NCBI GenBank assembly: GCA_024867545.1
Contig: JANFNE010000038.1
Span: 372,001-436,000 of the forward strand
Source: Phytopythium helicoides
Lineage: Eukaryota; Oomycota; Peronosporomycetes; Pythiales; Pythiaceae
Direction of reading: 5' to 3'
Length of the DNA: 64,000 nt
Below the pieces are notes generated by a model, which saw only the letters and a program-made list of their open reading frames with translations, had not been told where the DNA came from and made no database searches. Positions 32,631 through 44,060 of the stretch are shown here, piece by piece (the first letter of the stretch is position 1; the number at the start of each line of letters is the position of its first letter). Both the position numbers and the translations under genes were made by a program.

Positions 32631-35600
32631 TCAATCCTCTGTTGCTGGCAGCGGCGTCTCAAAAACGGCAACAGCGTAGCTCATGTGCGTGTCACCACCT
32701 CCTGCAGCTACTAGTTGCACTCCCCATTCTGGCCCGAACACTCGCAGACGATCGCTAACTGTCGCCTCCACGTACGGGAATTCGCGCTCACCTCGGTAGA
32801 TGGCTGTTTCAGCTGGAGGACGATGATCGCGGTCGCGTATCGCAATGCCAATAGACCCGAGGACTTTGCGAGGTGGCGATTCTGATGAAGTCACGAAGAA
32901 CGACTTCTCGAGCCATTCACCAACTCCCCGTGAGATCATGACGGCTGGAATTGTGAGACCAGTCGCAACACTACTGCCACTAGAACTTGAGTCCGTGGCT
33001 GAAGTTATCTCGTCCTGTTGAGATGCGGGATCTTCGTGGTCTCCAGATCGAGAGTGTTCGCCTTCCTCCTTGTCGGCGAAGCCGTTTGCGTCGTCTAGAG
33101 GCACGCTACCACCCATGACCATGACTTGCTGCACGTCATCAACATTGTTGAAAACAACAACACCGACAGCACCTGCAGCGTGGGCGTGCTGAACCTTGGA
33201 CTCGAAGAAGCAGTCGCCTCTTGACACTAAGACTAACGATCCTTCGACAGATACGCGATCGTTTCGAAGAGGTTCGCACCCGTCACGAGGCTCTGCCATT
33301 ACCAGCGGTGCAAGCGGAAACTGGGTAGACTCATCAATCGAGTCTGCTACGCCAAACCCCGCCGTCACGCACGGATACGACAACTCCATGGCATCCCCAA
33401 GACTGGAGCCCTCAGACCCGATCGCTATGTGAACCGTGCATCGTGAGCTTTTTGGCAGTACGTCACCTTCCGAACTCAGCTTGTAAATGTGATAAGTCGG
33501 CTGCAGCGACGGCAACCACTCGCTGTCTGGACGCTCACCACTTTCTAATGGAGTAGCTGAGTGTCCAATGCCGATTGAAACAAGTAAATGCAGCGCGTCG
33601 GCAATTCCCGCAACTTCTAACCAATCACCCGTGTCTCTGCGAGTAAACAGCATCGCGCCTTCTCTCTGGGTCACCTCAAACTTACCGAGTGTGTGCCCGC
33701 CATCAACCAGATTGGCATGACCTCCGTGCTCAGATGCCACTTCCATCGCAATTGGGGTTCCAGCTCCGTGGAGCAACTGATACAGCCAGTCTTCGTGCTC
33801 AACGCCGTTTTCGTCGATAAATACTTGTCGAACTGGTGTGTTCTCGTCAACTGGTAGATACACAGCACTTCCAAATGGAATGAGGTTGGGCTCCGTAACT
33901 TCGCTTACACTCTCTTCTTCCTCCTCAGCCTCGGAAACACTCACTTCAGCTTTATTGCGATACAGGAAGTCGAATTGACGACGCAACTTTGCTTCAATCG
34001 CAGGTAACCACTGATTGAACCCGCTCGCCAACGTGCTCACGCCCGTTTTCTTGGACTGTTTTGCTCGCTGCTTGGCGTTGCTGCTGGCCACGCATCGTGG
34101 CGTCCGCACAACGACTTTTGAATCGTAGTCAACAGAGTACGAGACGCGGTCTGAGAAAGTTGGTGCAAGACACTGTAGTGCATCGTCGGCGGGAAAGTGT
34201 TCGCGCTCGAGTGGGGTGTGCTTGTTACCGGCTTCCAAAATGGGGGCTACCAGTTTGTTGGGCAGAAGTGGGAATGGATGCGCCTCAGTTGTCATGACAT
34301 ACCCTCCCTTGCGCACAAAGTGTGTCGTGTTGAAGAGTAGGTACAGATACTTGCACGTCTCTGAAAGAAAAAAGGACGGCATGTAGTCTTCCTGTTTCTT
34401 GCGCTCAACATCCACTATGCTAGCGTATCCGCAGTCTGTCTTGGCGTACTTTTGAAGTGAATGAACGAAGTGGGCGCCAGCACGGAGCCACGATGAGTCA
34501 TTCGTTGCTTCATGCATGTAGAACGTTGACTCGATGAGCTCTGGACGCAGTGGATACCGCGCAGTATGCCCACCACCAGTGTTGGAGCGCACTGGGCGCC
34601 AGTCTCGCACGTCGAATTGCTCCGGAAAGAATCCGTACTCTCGCCAGACGCGGTACATGGCGTTCATCGAGTTGGCTGCTGAATGGAGATGACCAGCGCT
34701 AACCTGCATACCGGGCCAGAAAGCAGCCAGGCTTTCAGAAATCACTTGGCTGCTGTGCATGTTTCGGCAGCCAGACCACATGCTCACATCGGCGTACCAG
34801 TCGCCATGCAGATTGTGCTCGAGTACAGCAGGGTAGACGGTCGCAAACATCTCGAGCGACTCGCGGTCGCCAAACAGCGCATACATCTTCAGTAGGTATT
34901 CGTAGAAGCTATCAGAGTTCGAGCCCTGGACCGGAAGAGGTCTCGGTCCACTCTCCTGTTTTTGTGTCAATATGCTTCCCGAGAAGTCCAAGCGGCGAAC
35001 GACGGTCAAAAAGTGCTCGTACCGCCCCTCGTGACGCAACGGCGTACTTCGGGTCCCCAGTGAGCACACTGAGCATTGTAAATTCGAGAGACAGAGATCC
35101 AGCACCAGCGGTCGACGCGATTGTAGTCTCGCGCTTTGGCACGCCATGACGTAGGTTCACAGTACCGTATGGGATGCCCGTGGGTGTGTTGAACGCCGGC
35201 ATCAATCGGTCTGCAACGTCTTTTGCGAGCTTCAGCAGCTCGTCATGGTACTCGCCTTTCGCGTACATCCGCGATCAGCGTCGACTGCGAGTAAATGCGC
35301 TGAAAGCAAGCCACCGAGCACGCGGATTGTGGTCTCAAATACTGACACGTGGGTGTCCAGGTTGAAGTTGGCTCGCGCAACCACGAGCTCCACGGCGCGG
35401 CGGAACTCCACGGCATCGTCTAGCAGTGCAAGCGTGTCAAGTGTGTCGATGAGTGTGAGCATAGGCAGCTTGCCAAGCTCAAAGTCGGCTCCTTTGCACG
35501 ACAGCGGCGCCAGGTCGTCGCGAGGAAACGCATGTGCGAGGTATCCGCGGTACGCGTGGTAGAACATGTCCTTGACGGTCTGCGCGAGCGCGAGCTGCTC

Positions 35601-36219
35601 GTCGCGCGCCACATGCATGGGCGCGTTGAGCGCATACGCATCTCTCTGCACGAGTCCGCACGCGGCTGACGAGCACACGCGCACCGTGTAGTCGCAGACG
35701 CCTTCACTGGAGCTGACCCCCTGCCTCCTCGACGCGCTCGATGTACGTCTCGTTGGTGCGGAACGCGCAGCATACGTAGCGTATCTGCACGCGCCTCGCT
35801 CTCCCAGCAGCCGCGCAGAAGTCGCCCTCGCCCGAGTAGCGCTCGACCGCCGCGTAGCCCGCGGCGTCCGGATCAGCAAGGTGTGCGAAGTCGCCGACGC
35901 GCTCCACGCGCACAGCACGCGCCGAGTCAGCGCGGAAGGAGCCAAGCAGCACGCCCGCGTCCTTCGGGTCGTGGAACTGGCGCACGTGGCGGTCGACGCA
36001 CCACTCGTAGCGCCACCAGTTGCCTGCCTCGTGGTGCGAAAGGCAGTCGGCTCCGCGCAGTTGACGGCGCACGCGGTTCTTGAAGGCGCGCAGGCTCTTG
36101 CCCGAGAGCTCGCGCAGCCCCGTGTCGTGTGACAGCGGCAGCTGCGTCTCGGTCCTGTCAGCAGCCCTAGCGCATCCAGCGAGCAGCACCAGCACCAGCA
36201 GCAGCAGCAGCGGCGCCAT
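32631..36219 (-). CDS. OS-9-type MRH lectin + EDEM (GH47) + PA domain fusion, ERAD
   Basis: The start MAPLLLLLVLVLLAGCARAA is a signal peptide. Residues ~59-190 form an MRH domain of OS-9/Yos9 type: Cys59, the double Trp of GNWWRYEWC (68-69), Gln81 in VRQFH, Arg in GRARRVQIRY, Glu164 and Tyr in VCDYTV, the residues that bind exposed mannose. In the same direction follows a GH47 domain: DMFYHAYRGYLAHAFP, PTGIPYGTVNLRHG, SFFLSETCKYLYLLF and TTEAHPFPLL. A C-terminal PA domain follows (LVLVSRGDCFFESKVQHAHA, IPAVMISRG), as in EDEM3. EDEM enzymes trim mannose on misfolded glycoproteins in the ER; OS-9 reads the product. Three single-base frame breaks are needed: about 35717-35721 (C5), 35269-35270 (one base missing) and 34924-34926 (C3). 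Each restores a conserved motif. About 1,196 residues. No signal peptide precedes the GH47 part alone, which favours one fused gene. Confidence 0.82.
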
Positions 36220-36356
36220 GACGGTCTCCAGTACACTTATGACTTCGTACGTGTCAAGGTGTGGGAAAGGCTGAGGAGGAAAAAAAATTGCTCAATCAGG
36301 TCGCAGCACAACTGGAAATTGCACATCGAGAAAGGACAGATCGCGAGCTTGGGGGG

Positions 36357-37148
36357 ATGGAGGGCAAGGCGGCGGTCGAGGGCGGCGGCGTGGAGGCGCT
36401 GCGAGCGTTCCTGGCCGCGAACCTGCGCGCGGAGCAGCTCAAGCGGCCGGCGGTGGCGCGGCTCGTGGCCGAGAAGCGCGAGGGCGAGCCGCTGAGCGCC
36501 AGGGAGCTGCGCCTGGCGGCCGAGCTGCTGCGCGAGCTGAGAGTGAGCGACGAGCGCGTGCCGAGCGTGCGCAGCCTGCTGCGGGGCAAGGCGCGGGTCG
36601 TTCCGGTGCGCGAGACGCAGCTTGAGGCCCCGGTGGAGCGCAAGAAGTACCTGGAGAAGCGGCGCAAGCAGCTGCTGCGGCTGGACGAGGAGCTGCGGTA
36701 CCGCGGGATGGTCAAGAACGTGCAGACGCAGACGGCCTCGAGGGAGCTCGAGCGCCACCAGACGTCCGTCAAGCAGCACCTGTCGATCGGCGCCAACATG
36801 ATCGTCGCACGCGTGACGGCCTTCGTGGCCATCTACATGGCGGCCAGGACGCTCACTGACAGCGAGACCACGGTGCGTCCATGCGACAGCATAGGGAGCG
36901 TCAACCGCATCCACCGCACGAAATGCGGTCGACGCTCCCGGGCGGTATGCACGGCCGCTGATATACAGTACACAAACTCACGTCGCTGGCTTTTGTGCTT
37001 GCTTCTTTTGCTGCAGCGTATCATCGCAGGGATGGGCGGCGCCATCGCCATGATGGTCATCGAGATGGTGCTATTTATCGCGCGCGCGTCCCGCTTCGAG
37101 GCAATCGAGCAGCAGCAGCGCAAGAAGCGAGAAGGAGCATTCGACTGA
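36357..37148 (+). CDS. Vma12/TMEM199-like V-ATPase assembly factor
   Basis: Exons 36357-36872 and 37017-37148; the intron of 144 bases (GTGCGTCC...CTGCAG) is a multiple of three and has no in-frame stop, so a retained-intron protein is also open. The spliced product is about 215 residues: helical N-terminus, basic RKKYLEKRRKQLLRLDEELRY, then two membrane segments (MIVARVTAFVAIYMAA and GMGGAIAMMVIEMVLFI) and a basic cytosolic tail, the layout of the ER protein Vma12/TMEM199 that helps assemble the V-ATPase Vo sector. The start at 36357 is preferred over 36261, which would leave only 41 bases to the facing ERAD gene. Family call from topology and the YLEKR...YRGM region; moderate certainty. Confidence 0.65.
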   Translation: MEGKAAVEGGGVEALRAFLAANLRAEQLKRPAVARLVAEKREGEPLSARELRLAAELLRELRVSDERVPSVRSLLRGKARVVPVRETQLEAPVERKKYLEKRRKQLLRLDEELRYRGMVKNVQTQTASRELERHQTSVKQHLSIGANMIVARVTAFVAIYMAARTLTDSETTVRPCDSIGSVNRIHRTKCGRRSRAVCTAADIQYTNSRRWLLCLLLLLQRIIAGMGGAIAMMVIEMVLFIARASRFEAIEQQQRKKREGAFD

Positions 37149-37208
37149 CGCCAATAGGCTCCACGTTCAGAATTCCAATGCCATACATCACAGTCGTTCC
37201 ACTTTCGT

Positions 37209-37482
37209 CATGGAGCCACAGGTTTCCATGAGGCCGTCGAACCACGACGAAGCAGCTCACTCGATGCCTATCTCTGGCTGCATCAGGTTTACTGCGCGCG
37301 AGCAGCGGAGCGTTGTGCATCGAGTTTACTGCACGCCGCAGCAGAGCGTTGGTGCGATGGCAAGTGTCATGGAGCTGCAGGTTTCCATCAGGCCAACGAA
37401 CAGCAACTCATCGAGGCCTGTCTCTGGCTGCAGCAAAAGTTTACTGCACGACGCAGCAGAGCGTTGGTGCGGCAGCAAGTGT
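37209..37482. repeat. Imperfect tandem duplication
   Basis: Two units, about 37209-37367 and 37368-37482, both start CATGGAGC.GCAGGTTTCCAT, contain GTCTCTGGCTGC and GTTTACTGCACG, and end with GCAGCAGAGCGTTGGTGCG then GCAAGTGT. The second is about 44 bases shorter. No coding is inferred. Confidence 0.7.
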
Positions 37483-37613
37483 CCTACGGCGATGCGCTCG
37501 ACGCAGCGACGCCCCAAAGAATCCATGCCACCTCGATTAATCTCGACTGTTGACGTGCTTTAGCGCATTACGGATGCACCGGCGTGTCACAGGTCTTGAC
37601 AGTGGTAAGACAA

Positions 37614-37735
37614 GTTTCAACACCCTCTACCATTCAATACCCTCCATCTTACAAATATACAAATACCCCTTTCTAAATTTAAATTACCTCTTATAATTAA
37701 CATAATACTATATAACATATATGTTAACGAGTCCT
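37614..37735. other. AT-rich stretch before the ABCA gene
   Basis: About 120 bases of A/T-rich sequence (TATAATTAACATAATACTAT and similar) in an otherwise GC-rich region, ending about 80 bases before the ABCA start. It may be promoter or just low-complexity spacer. Confidence 0.4.
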
Positions 37736-37814
37736 TAAACGAGACCTGGTCGCGCCGCAAATCGTGACCGCCTAGCTCGAACAGCGAGGGCTTCCCCACT
37801 CGAGAAAGTGCGCG

Positions 37815-40800
37815 ATGAGCGGCAAGGCGTCGGGCCTTGGAGCCGCCAGGCGCGGCGGGCGCGGGCGGCCGTCGCGCGTGCGCACGCTGCTGTGGAAGAA
37901 CTGGCTGCTGAAGCGGCGGCACCCGGTGTCGACGCTGTTCGAGGTGGCGCTGCCGTGCATCTACATCGTGGTCATGGGGCAGCTCAAGGGGCTCGTGGAC
38001 GACGTCGTGGTGCCCGAGGGCTGGAGCGACGACGGCAACGATGACACCACCACGGTGGTCGACGGCGTCACCTACGGCGTCAGCTACAACCTCTACTCGA
38101 CCTGGGGCGGCTCGCTCGGCGTGCCGCGATTCTCCTACCCCGAGTCCACGCTCTGGGGGCTGCTGCTCTACATGGGCACGCAGTCCATAACCATGGGCAT
38201 GCGCATGGACGAGCTCTCGGCCGACGACCTCGACGCCTGCCAGACGGGCGTTGTGCGCGACGGCATGGTCGACACCAACACGTCCTCGCCCTACCGCGTG
38301 CCGGTCGAGTGCGCCGGCAAGGTGGCGCCTTACAAGATTGCCATCGCACCAGACACGCCCTTCACGCGCGACTACTTCCTCGCCACCATGGACTCGTGGT
38401 ATCCGCGCATCGACGTGCTCAACGGAACGCTGCAGGTCCCGTCCCTTCGCCAGAGCGTTGTGTTCTACGAGACCGAGGACGCGCTCGCAGAGTATGTGAG
38501 GAGCAGCGAGTACGGCACGAACTTGGACAACCCGCACATCATGGCGGGCATTGTCTTTGATACGTACCCGGAAGCAAATGAAGACATTGGCACGTTTCAG
38601 TCTATTGAGTACACGCTGCGCCTCAACTCCACTCGCAACCGCGGTGGGTTTGTTGCTGGCAACATTCCGCGGACATACGGTGATCCTGCAGAGGTTGATC
38701 CGTATCAGAAGTCCATCGAAACCGATTACTTTCAGAGATACGCAACCACCGGCTTCATGACTTTGCAGACCCTCGTGACGCGGTTCGTGAACTGTATGCC
38801 TGTGTGGGATACCGAGACGCAGTCAACAAATGGAACATGCCAAGGAGCTCAGCCATCCGGAGCATCTGTTGACTCCAATAACAATTCTACGGCAGCACTT
38901 TCGTCTTCGCAGGTCGATGAGATTTTGCTCGAGTCTCTTGAGAATGATATTTTGATCCGCTTGATGCTGCGCAGCGTAAATGGGAACTCCAGCGTCGACC
39001 TCTCAACTCTCATAGCACTGCTCCCAACCGAGACTCGAGAAGCGTTCTTGACTCCGTTACGTCAGGCTCCCCAGCCATACCTCGGGTCATCAGTTGCACC
39101 ATTCCCGATCGAGAGCTACACGAGCTCGCCGTTCTACGAGCAAGTGTCCAACGTGTTCGCCATCGTCTTCATTCTTTCCTACCTCTACTCCATTTCGCGA
39201 ATCTTGATGGTGTTTATTCAAGAAAAAGAGCTGAGACTACGTGAATTCATGAAGATCCTCGGTGTGACCGAGAGCTCCATTATCGGGTCCTGGTACATCA
39301 CCTACTTAGTGATCATTTTCATTGGAGCGATTCTTCAGGCAGCGGGTGGACGTGCTGGGCTTTTTGAAGCCAGCTCGGTCACTCTGATTTTCGTGTTCTT
39401 CTTCCTCTTCGGTCTCAGTGTTCTTGCATATGGCTTTTTCATAAGCGCATTCTTCAGCCGATCGCGACTAGGTGCTTTCGTCGGCGTCGTACTCTTCTTC
39501 CTTATGTACTTCGTGTCAGCAGCTTTCACGGCTGATAGTCCGGAGTCAAGTAAGAACGCAGGGTGTCTGCTGTCTCCTGTCGCACTTGCGCTTGGAGTCA
39601 ACGTTCTGGCCGACCTCGAGTCCACCGGAACTGGAGCAACTTGGGCGACAGTCTCCGAGCCGTTCGAGAACTTCCGCCTTAGTACCGCGATGTGGATGTT
39701 TATGATTGATGCAGTCATCTACTCTGTGCTCGGACTGTACTTCGAGCAAGTCATCCCCAAGGAGCACGGAACAACGTTGAAGTGGTACTTTCCGCTCTCG
39801 CCATCGTACTGGCGGAGCCAGAGCGGAGTCCGCTTGTCGCTAAAATCTAGCTCCGGCAGCAGCAGTATTGGGAGTAGTAGCCCAAGCGACCCGAATGGAA
39901 GTTCTCACAGGAGCGCAGCCGATGCTCTGCTTGACAACGTTGTCCTCGACGTAAACCCAAACTTTGAGCCTGTCAATCACGAGCTACGTGAACAAGAACA
40001 GCACGGAGAAGTTTTGAATGTGCAGCGGCTTCGTAAGGTATTCTCGGTTCCTGGCGGCGAGCGTGTCGCTGTCAACGGGCTCAGCCTTGTCATGTACAAG
40101 AACCAGATCACATGTCTGCTAGGCCACAATGGAGCTGGCAAGACTACGCTTATCTCAATGCTTACGGGTATGACCGCTCCTACAAGTGGCAACGCAACTT
40201 TCCGAGGACTCTCCATTTCAGATGATATGCCCAAGCTACGTGAATCGCTTGGAATCTGCTTCCAGCACGATGTTCTCTTTGCAGAGCTGACAGTTGAAGA
40301 GCATCTGCTCATGTTCGGTCGCATCAAGGGTTTCTCGGGAGGTAAGCTTCAAGAGGTGGTGGACAAGCAGATTCGTGAGGTGGGATTGACTGAGAAGCGC
40401 AAAGTCAAGTCGATCGAGCTCTCAGGTGGCATGAAGCGCAAGCTGTCAGTTGCTGTTTCACTGCTAGGTGATAGCTCCCTGGTGTTCTTGGACGAACCGA
40501 CCTCAGGCATGGATCCTTATAGTCGCCGAAGCACGTGGGAGATCTTGCTGAACAATCGCAACGACCGTGTAATGGTGCTGACGACGCATTTCATGGATGA
40601 GGCCGATATCCTCGGCGACCGTATTGCCATCATGGCAGAAGGCGAGCTCCGATGCTGCGGCTCGTCTCTCTTCTTGAAGAACCGTTTTGGAGCTGGCTAT
40701 ACGCTGACGCTCGTCAAGAATACCAATGACGACAGTGGGGACGACAGCGAGGTCATGTCGTTTATTACTTCGTACGTCCCAACCGCATTGGTGCTGAGCA

Positions 40801-43800
40801 ATGTGGGAAGCGAGATTGCGTTCCAACTTCCATTGGCAAGCTCGCCTCAGTTTGCAGCAATGTTTGCCGAATTGGACTCGCGTTTGCACCAACTTGGACT
40901 GCTCTCGTACGGTGTTTCGGTCACGACGCTGGAAGAAGTGTTTATCAAAGTTGCAGAGGCTGCTGATGAGAACAATCAGCACACACTTGGAAACATCCAC
41001 CAACCCGAAGACGACGCTGTACCAGGTGGTTCCACTGGCAGACGATGATGAATCGCCAATCGAAGCTACAGTCACTGAAACTGCGCGGCGTTCGTACTTT
41101 GGTGTCCACCTGCGTGCACTCATTTTAAAGCGCTTCCGTGTCGCCAAACGCGACAAGAAGGCGATCATCTACAGCACGGCCCTCCCCATTTTCCTGCTGC
41201 TAATTGGTCTTGGTATCCTTCGCGGCGCTAACTTTACGGATGACGACCCGAATCTGCCGCTGACAACGGATGCATTCGCGTTCCAAGACCAGAGTCCCAC
41301 GCCCTACCTTTGTCAATTGGATGATGATACAGATGAACCGACCGCTCAGTGGTGTCGCGAGGTTTTCACGGAGCACTTCACGGGAGCGAGTGCTGAGGCT
41401 GTGCACGTTGTACCCCCTGCTTTCAACACAAGTAGTCCCACGGTATTCAACGTGACGTACACGGATCCGACCATCGATCCATCTGGCGCCACGGGATACG
41501 AGCTGAGACTCGGAGAGAAGGTTTACAAGCGTGGATACTTTGGTGATGAAGGCAGGCCTCCTATCGAAGGCCAGTACGGCGCCTACCTGGTTTACAGCGA
41601 ACCCGATCGGAACCTGTTCGGTTACAATCTGCTCATCAACTCAACTGCTACTCACGCGAGTATTATCTTCAAGGCTTTGGCGGACCAAGCTTTGTACCGC
41701 TTCTATGCAACGAACGTGACTGGAGCTGCGAATGTGGATCTAAAGGTAAACAACCACCCTCTCCCGTTGACGGCATCGACTCAGGCTCTATTTGGGTCGT
41801 TTTTGGCCTTCACGGCATGTCTGTTCATCTGCATCGCTTTCACCTTCTTCCCTGCCTCGATCGTTGTTTTCCTTGTCAAGGAGAAGCAGTCGGAGCACAA
41901 CTCGAAGCACCAGCAGCTCGTGTCTGGCGTTTCACTCGGAGCCTTCTGGCTCTCGAACTTTGTGTTCGACTACCTCGTGTATTTGGTTCCGTGCGTGTGT
42001 GGCCTCGCTCTCATCCAGATTTTCAACATTTCTTCCATGACGGGAGGAGAAGAGTGTGTGACGTGCACACCTGAGACGTTCCCGGCGGTGATTGTGCTTT
42101 TCCTGACGTTTGGACTCGCCATTTGCCCCTTCAACTACTGCCTTTCGTACATGTTCAAGGAGCATGCGTCATCGCAGAGCTACACGATCATCATCAATTT
42201 TATCATCGGTGTCGTTCTCATGGTGGTGTCGTTCATGCTTGACGTGATCGAAGAGACCCAGGCGGCCAACTCGGTACTTGTATTCTTCTGGCGCCTTTCG
42301 CCACTCTTCAACCTCGGCTACGGCTTGATGAATCTGGTACTGAACGAGCTGACCGGCATTTTTTCGGGCGGCGCCGACAATCCAAGCCCGTTCAGTCCAG
42401 ACGTCATGGGCTTCGAGATCATCTATTTGGTGTTCACGTCGGTGCTCTACTTCTGCCTCGCCGTTGGAATTGACTACGGTTTGACATTCCCCAAGGTAAA
42501 GCATTGGCTTTCTGGCTCGAAAGATGTAGTTGACGAGCCCTTCGACGAAGACGAGGACGTCCTAGCCGAAGCTAAGCGTGTCGCCTCGGACTCTAGCTCT
42601 TCAGAGAGCGATATTGTGACGCTGAAAGGACTCCGCAAGGTGTACAAGGGTGGCAAGACTGCAGTGCGCGATCTCTCTTTCGGTCTAAAGCGTGGCGAAT
42701 GCTTCGGCTTCCTTGGTATCAATGGTGCCGGTAAGACGACGACGATGAAGATGCTCACTGGGGACGTGCTTCCTACACGTGGCACGGCTTCTCTGAACGG
42801 CTTTGACATCCTTACTCAGCAAATGGATGTGAGACGCCAGATTGGATACTGCCCGCAGTTTGATGCTCTGTTTGAGCTGCTTACAGTTCGCGAGCACCTA
42901 GAGCTTTTTGCGTCTATCAAGGGTGTTCCACGCGCCGGCAATGAGCTTTCTCGCGTAGTGGATGCCAAGATCCGCCAGCTGAACCTCGGCGACTTTGAGA
43001 ACAAGCTGGCAGGTAGCCTGAGTGGCGGCAATAAGCGAAAGCTGTCGGTCGCTATCGCAATGATCGGTGATCCTAGCATCCTCTTCCTGGATGAGCCGTC
43101 CACGGGTATGGACCCTGTCTCGCGCCGCTTTATGTGGGACGTCATTTCAGACGTGTCGACGCGAGGAAAGGCGTCGACTGTGGTGCTGACGACGCATAGT
43201 ATGGAGGAGGCCGAGGCACTGTGCTCGCGCGTGGGAATCATGGTAGGCGGTAGACTGCGCTGCCTTGGCAACATCCAACACCTCAAGACTCGCTTTGGTG
43301 ATGGGCTTGTCGTTGATGTCAAGCTGCAGACTCCAACACCCGACGAGGTTGAGGAACTCGTTGTGAAGCATTTTGGGGGAGCTGAGTCGAAGGCACAGGG
43401 TTTGAAGGTCGATAACGATGACAAAGTTGTAGCCGAAGAGCTTGACGAACGATGCCGCGCATTCGGTGACGCCAAACTTGCTCATCGCATCGACAAGATG
43501 CACCCGACAGGCTACAGCCTGGCTGCAGCCCTCGAACGTGACGGGTTTGTTCGTGCACCAGCGTTTTTGTCATGGTGCGTGGAAGAATCCCGCTTCGACG
43601 CATTGCACGAGTACCTCAAGCAAACGTTCACGGGCGACGAAAGCGTGACAGTCATGGAGCGTCAGAACGACTTTTGCCGCTTCAAGGTGCGCGGCGACGC
43701 ATTGAAGCTGTCGAACGTGTTCGCGACCATCGAGGGCTCGAAGCACGAGATGTTCATCCGCGAGTACAGCGTCTCGCAGACGACGCTGGAGCAGATTTTC

Positions 43801-43875
43801 AACTTCTTCGCCGCGCAGCAGCAGGAGGAGCGCGGCGTCGCGCGCGGCATGTACCAGGATTCGTCGGCGTTGTAG
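37815..43875 (+). CDS. ABCA-subfamily full transporter, with one frame break
   Basis: ABCA transporters move lipids or amphipathic substrates across membranes. Order: cytosolic N-terminus, TM1 (VALPCIYIVVMGQL), a large extracytosolic loop with several Cys and Asn glycosylation sites, five or more TMs (38,140-39,780 region), NBD1 (Walker A GHNGAGKTT near 40126, signature LSGGMKRKLS, Walker B LVFLDEPTSGMDP), TMD2 with its own loop, NBD2 (GINGAGKTTT near 42717, LSGGNKRKLS, LFLDEPSTGMDP) and a C-terminal ABCA regulatory region (SVSQTTLEQIFNFFA). The frame changes by one base between about 40960 and 41045, in the linker after NBD1, where the first frame stops at 41048 and the second continues YQVVPLADDDESP. 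One gene of about 2,020 residues is far more likely than two halves. Intronless otherwise. Confidence 0.9.
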
Positions 43876-44060
43876 AACGTAAGGCGGTCCCAATGTAATT
43901 ATCTCGATTTGCACCTTTCTCGCTTGTCCCGATCACAACGTCAATGTAGCCATGTCAGCTGCAACTTGAAGTAGCCCACGTCGAAATCCGAAGCGATGCC
44001 CCAGCGTTGCACTTTCGAATCTGCGGGCAAGCGAGCAAGTGGAAGGCGGAGACAGGCGCC

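Noticed and set aside
34912..35147. Independent short genes inside the EDEM region
   Set aside because: Each short frame carries consecutive GH47 motifs that join when a single base is corrected; they are parts of one gene.
40801..43875. Second, separate half-size ABC transporter gene
   Set aside because: The upstream frame has TMD1-NBD1 and this one TMD2-NBD2 with the ABCA C-terminus; together they make one full ABCA with a one-base break.
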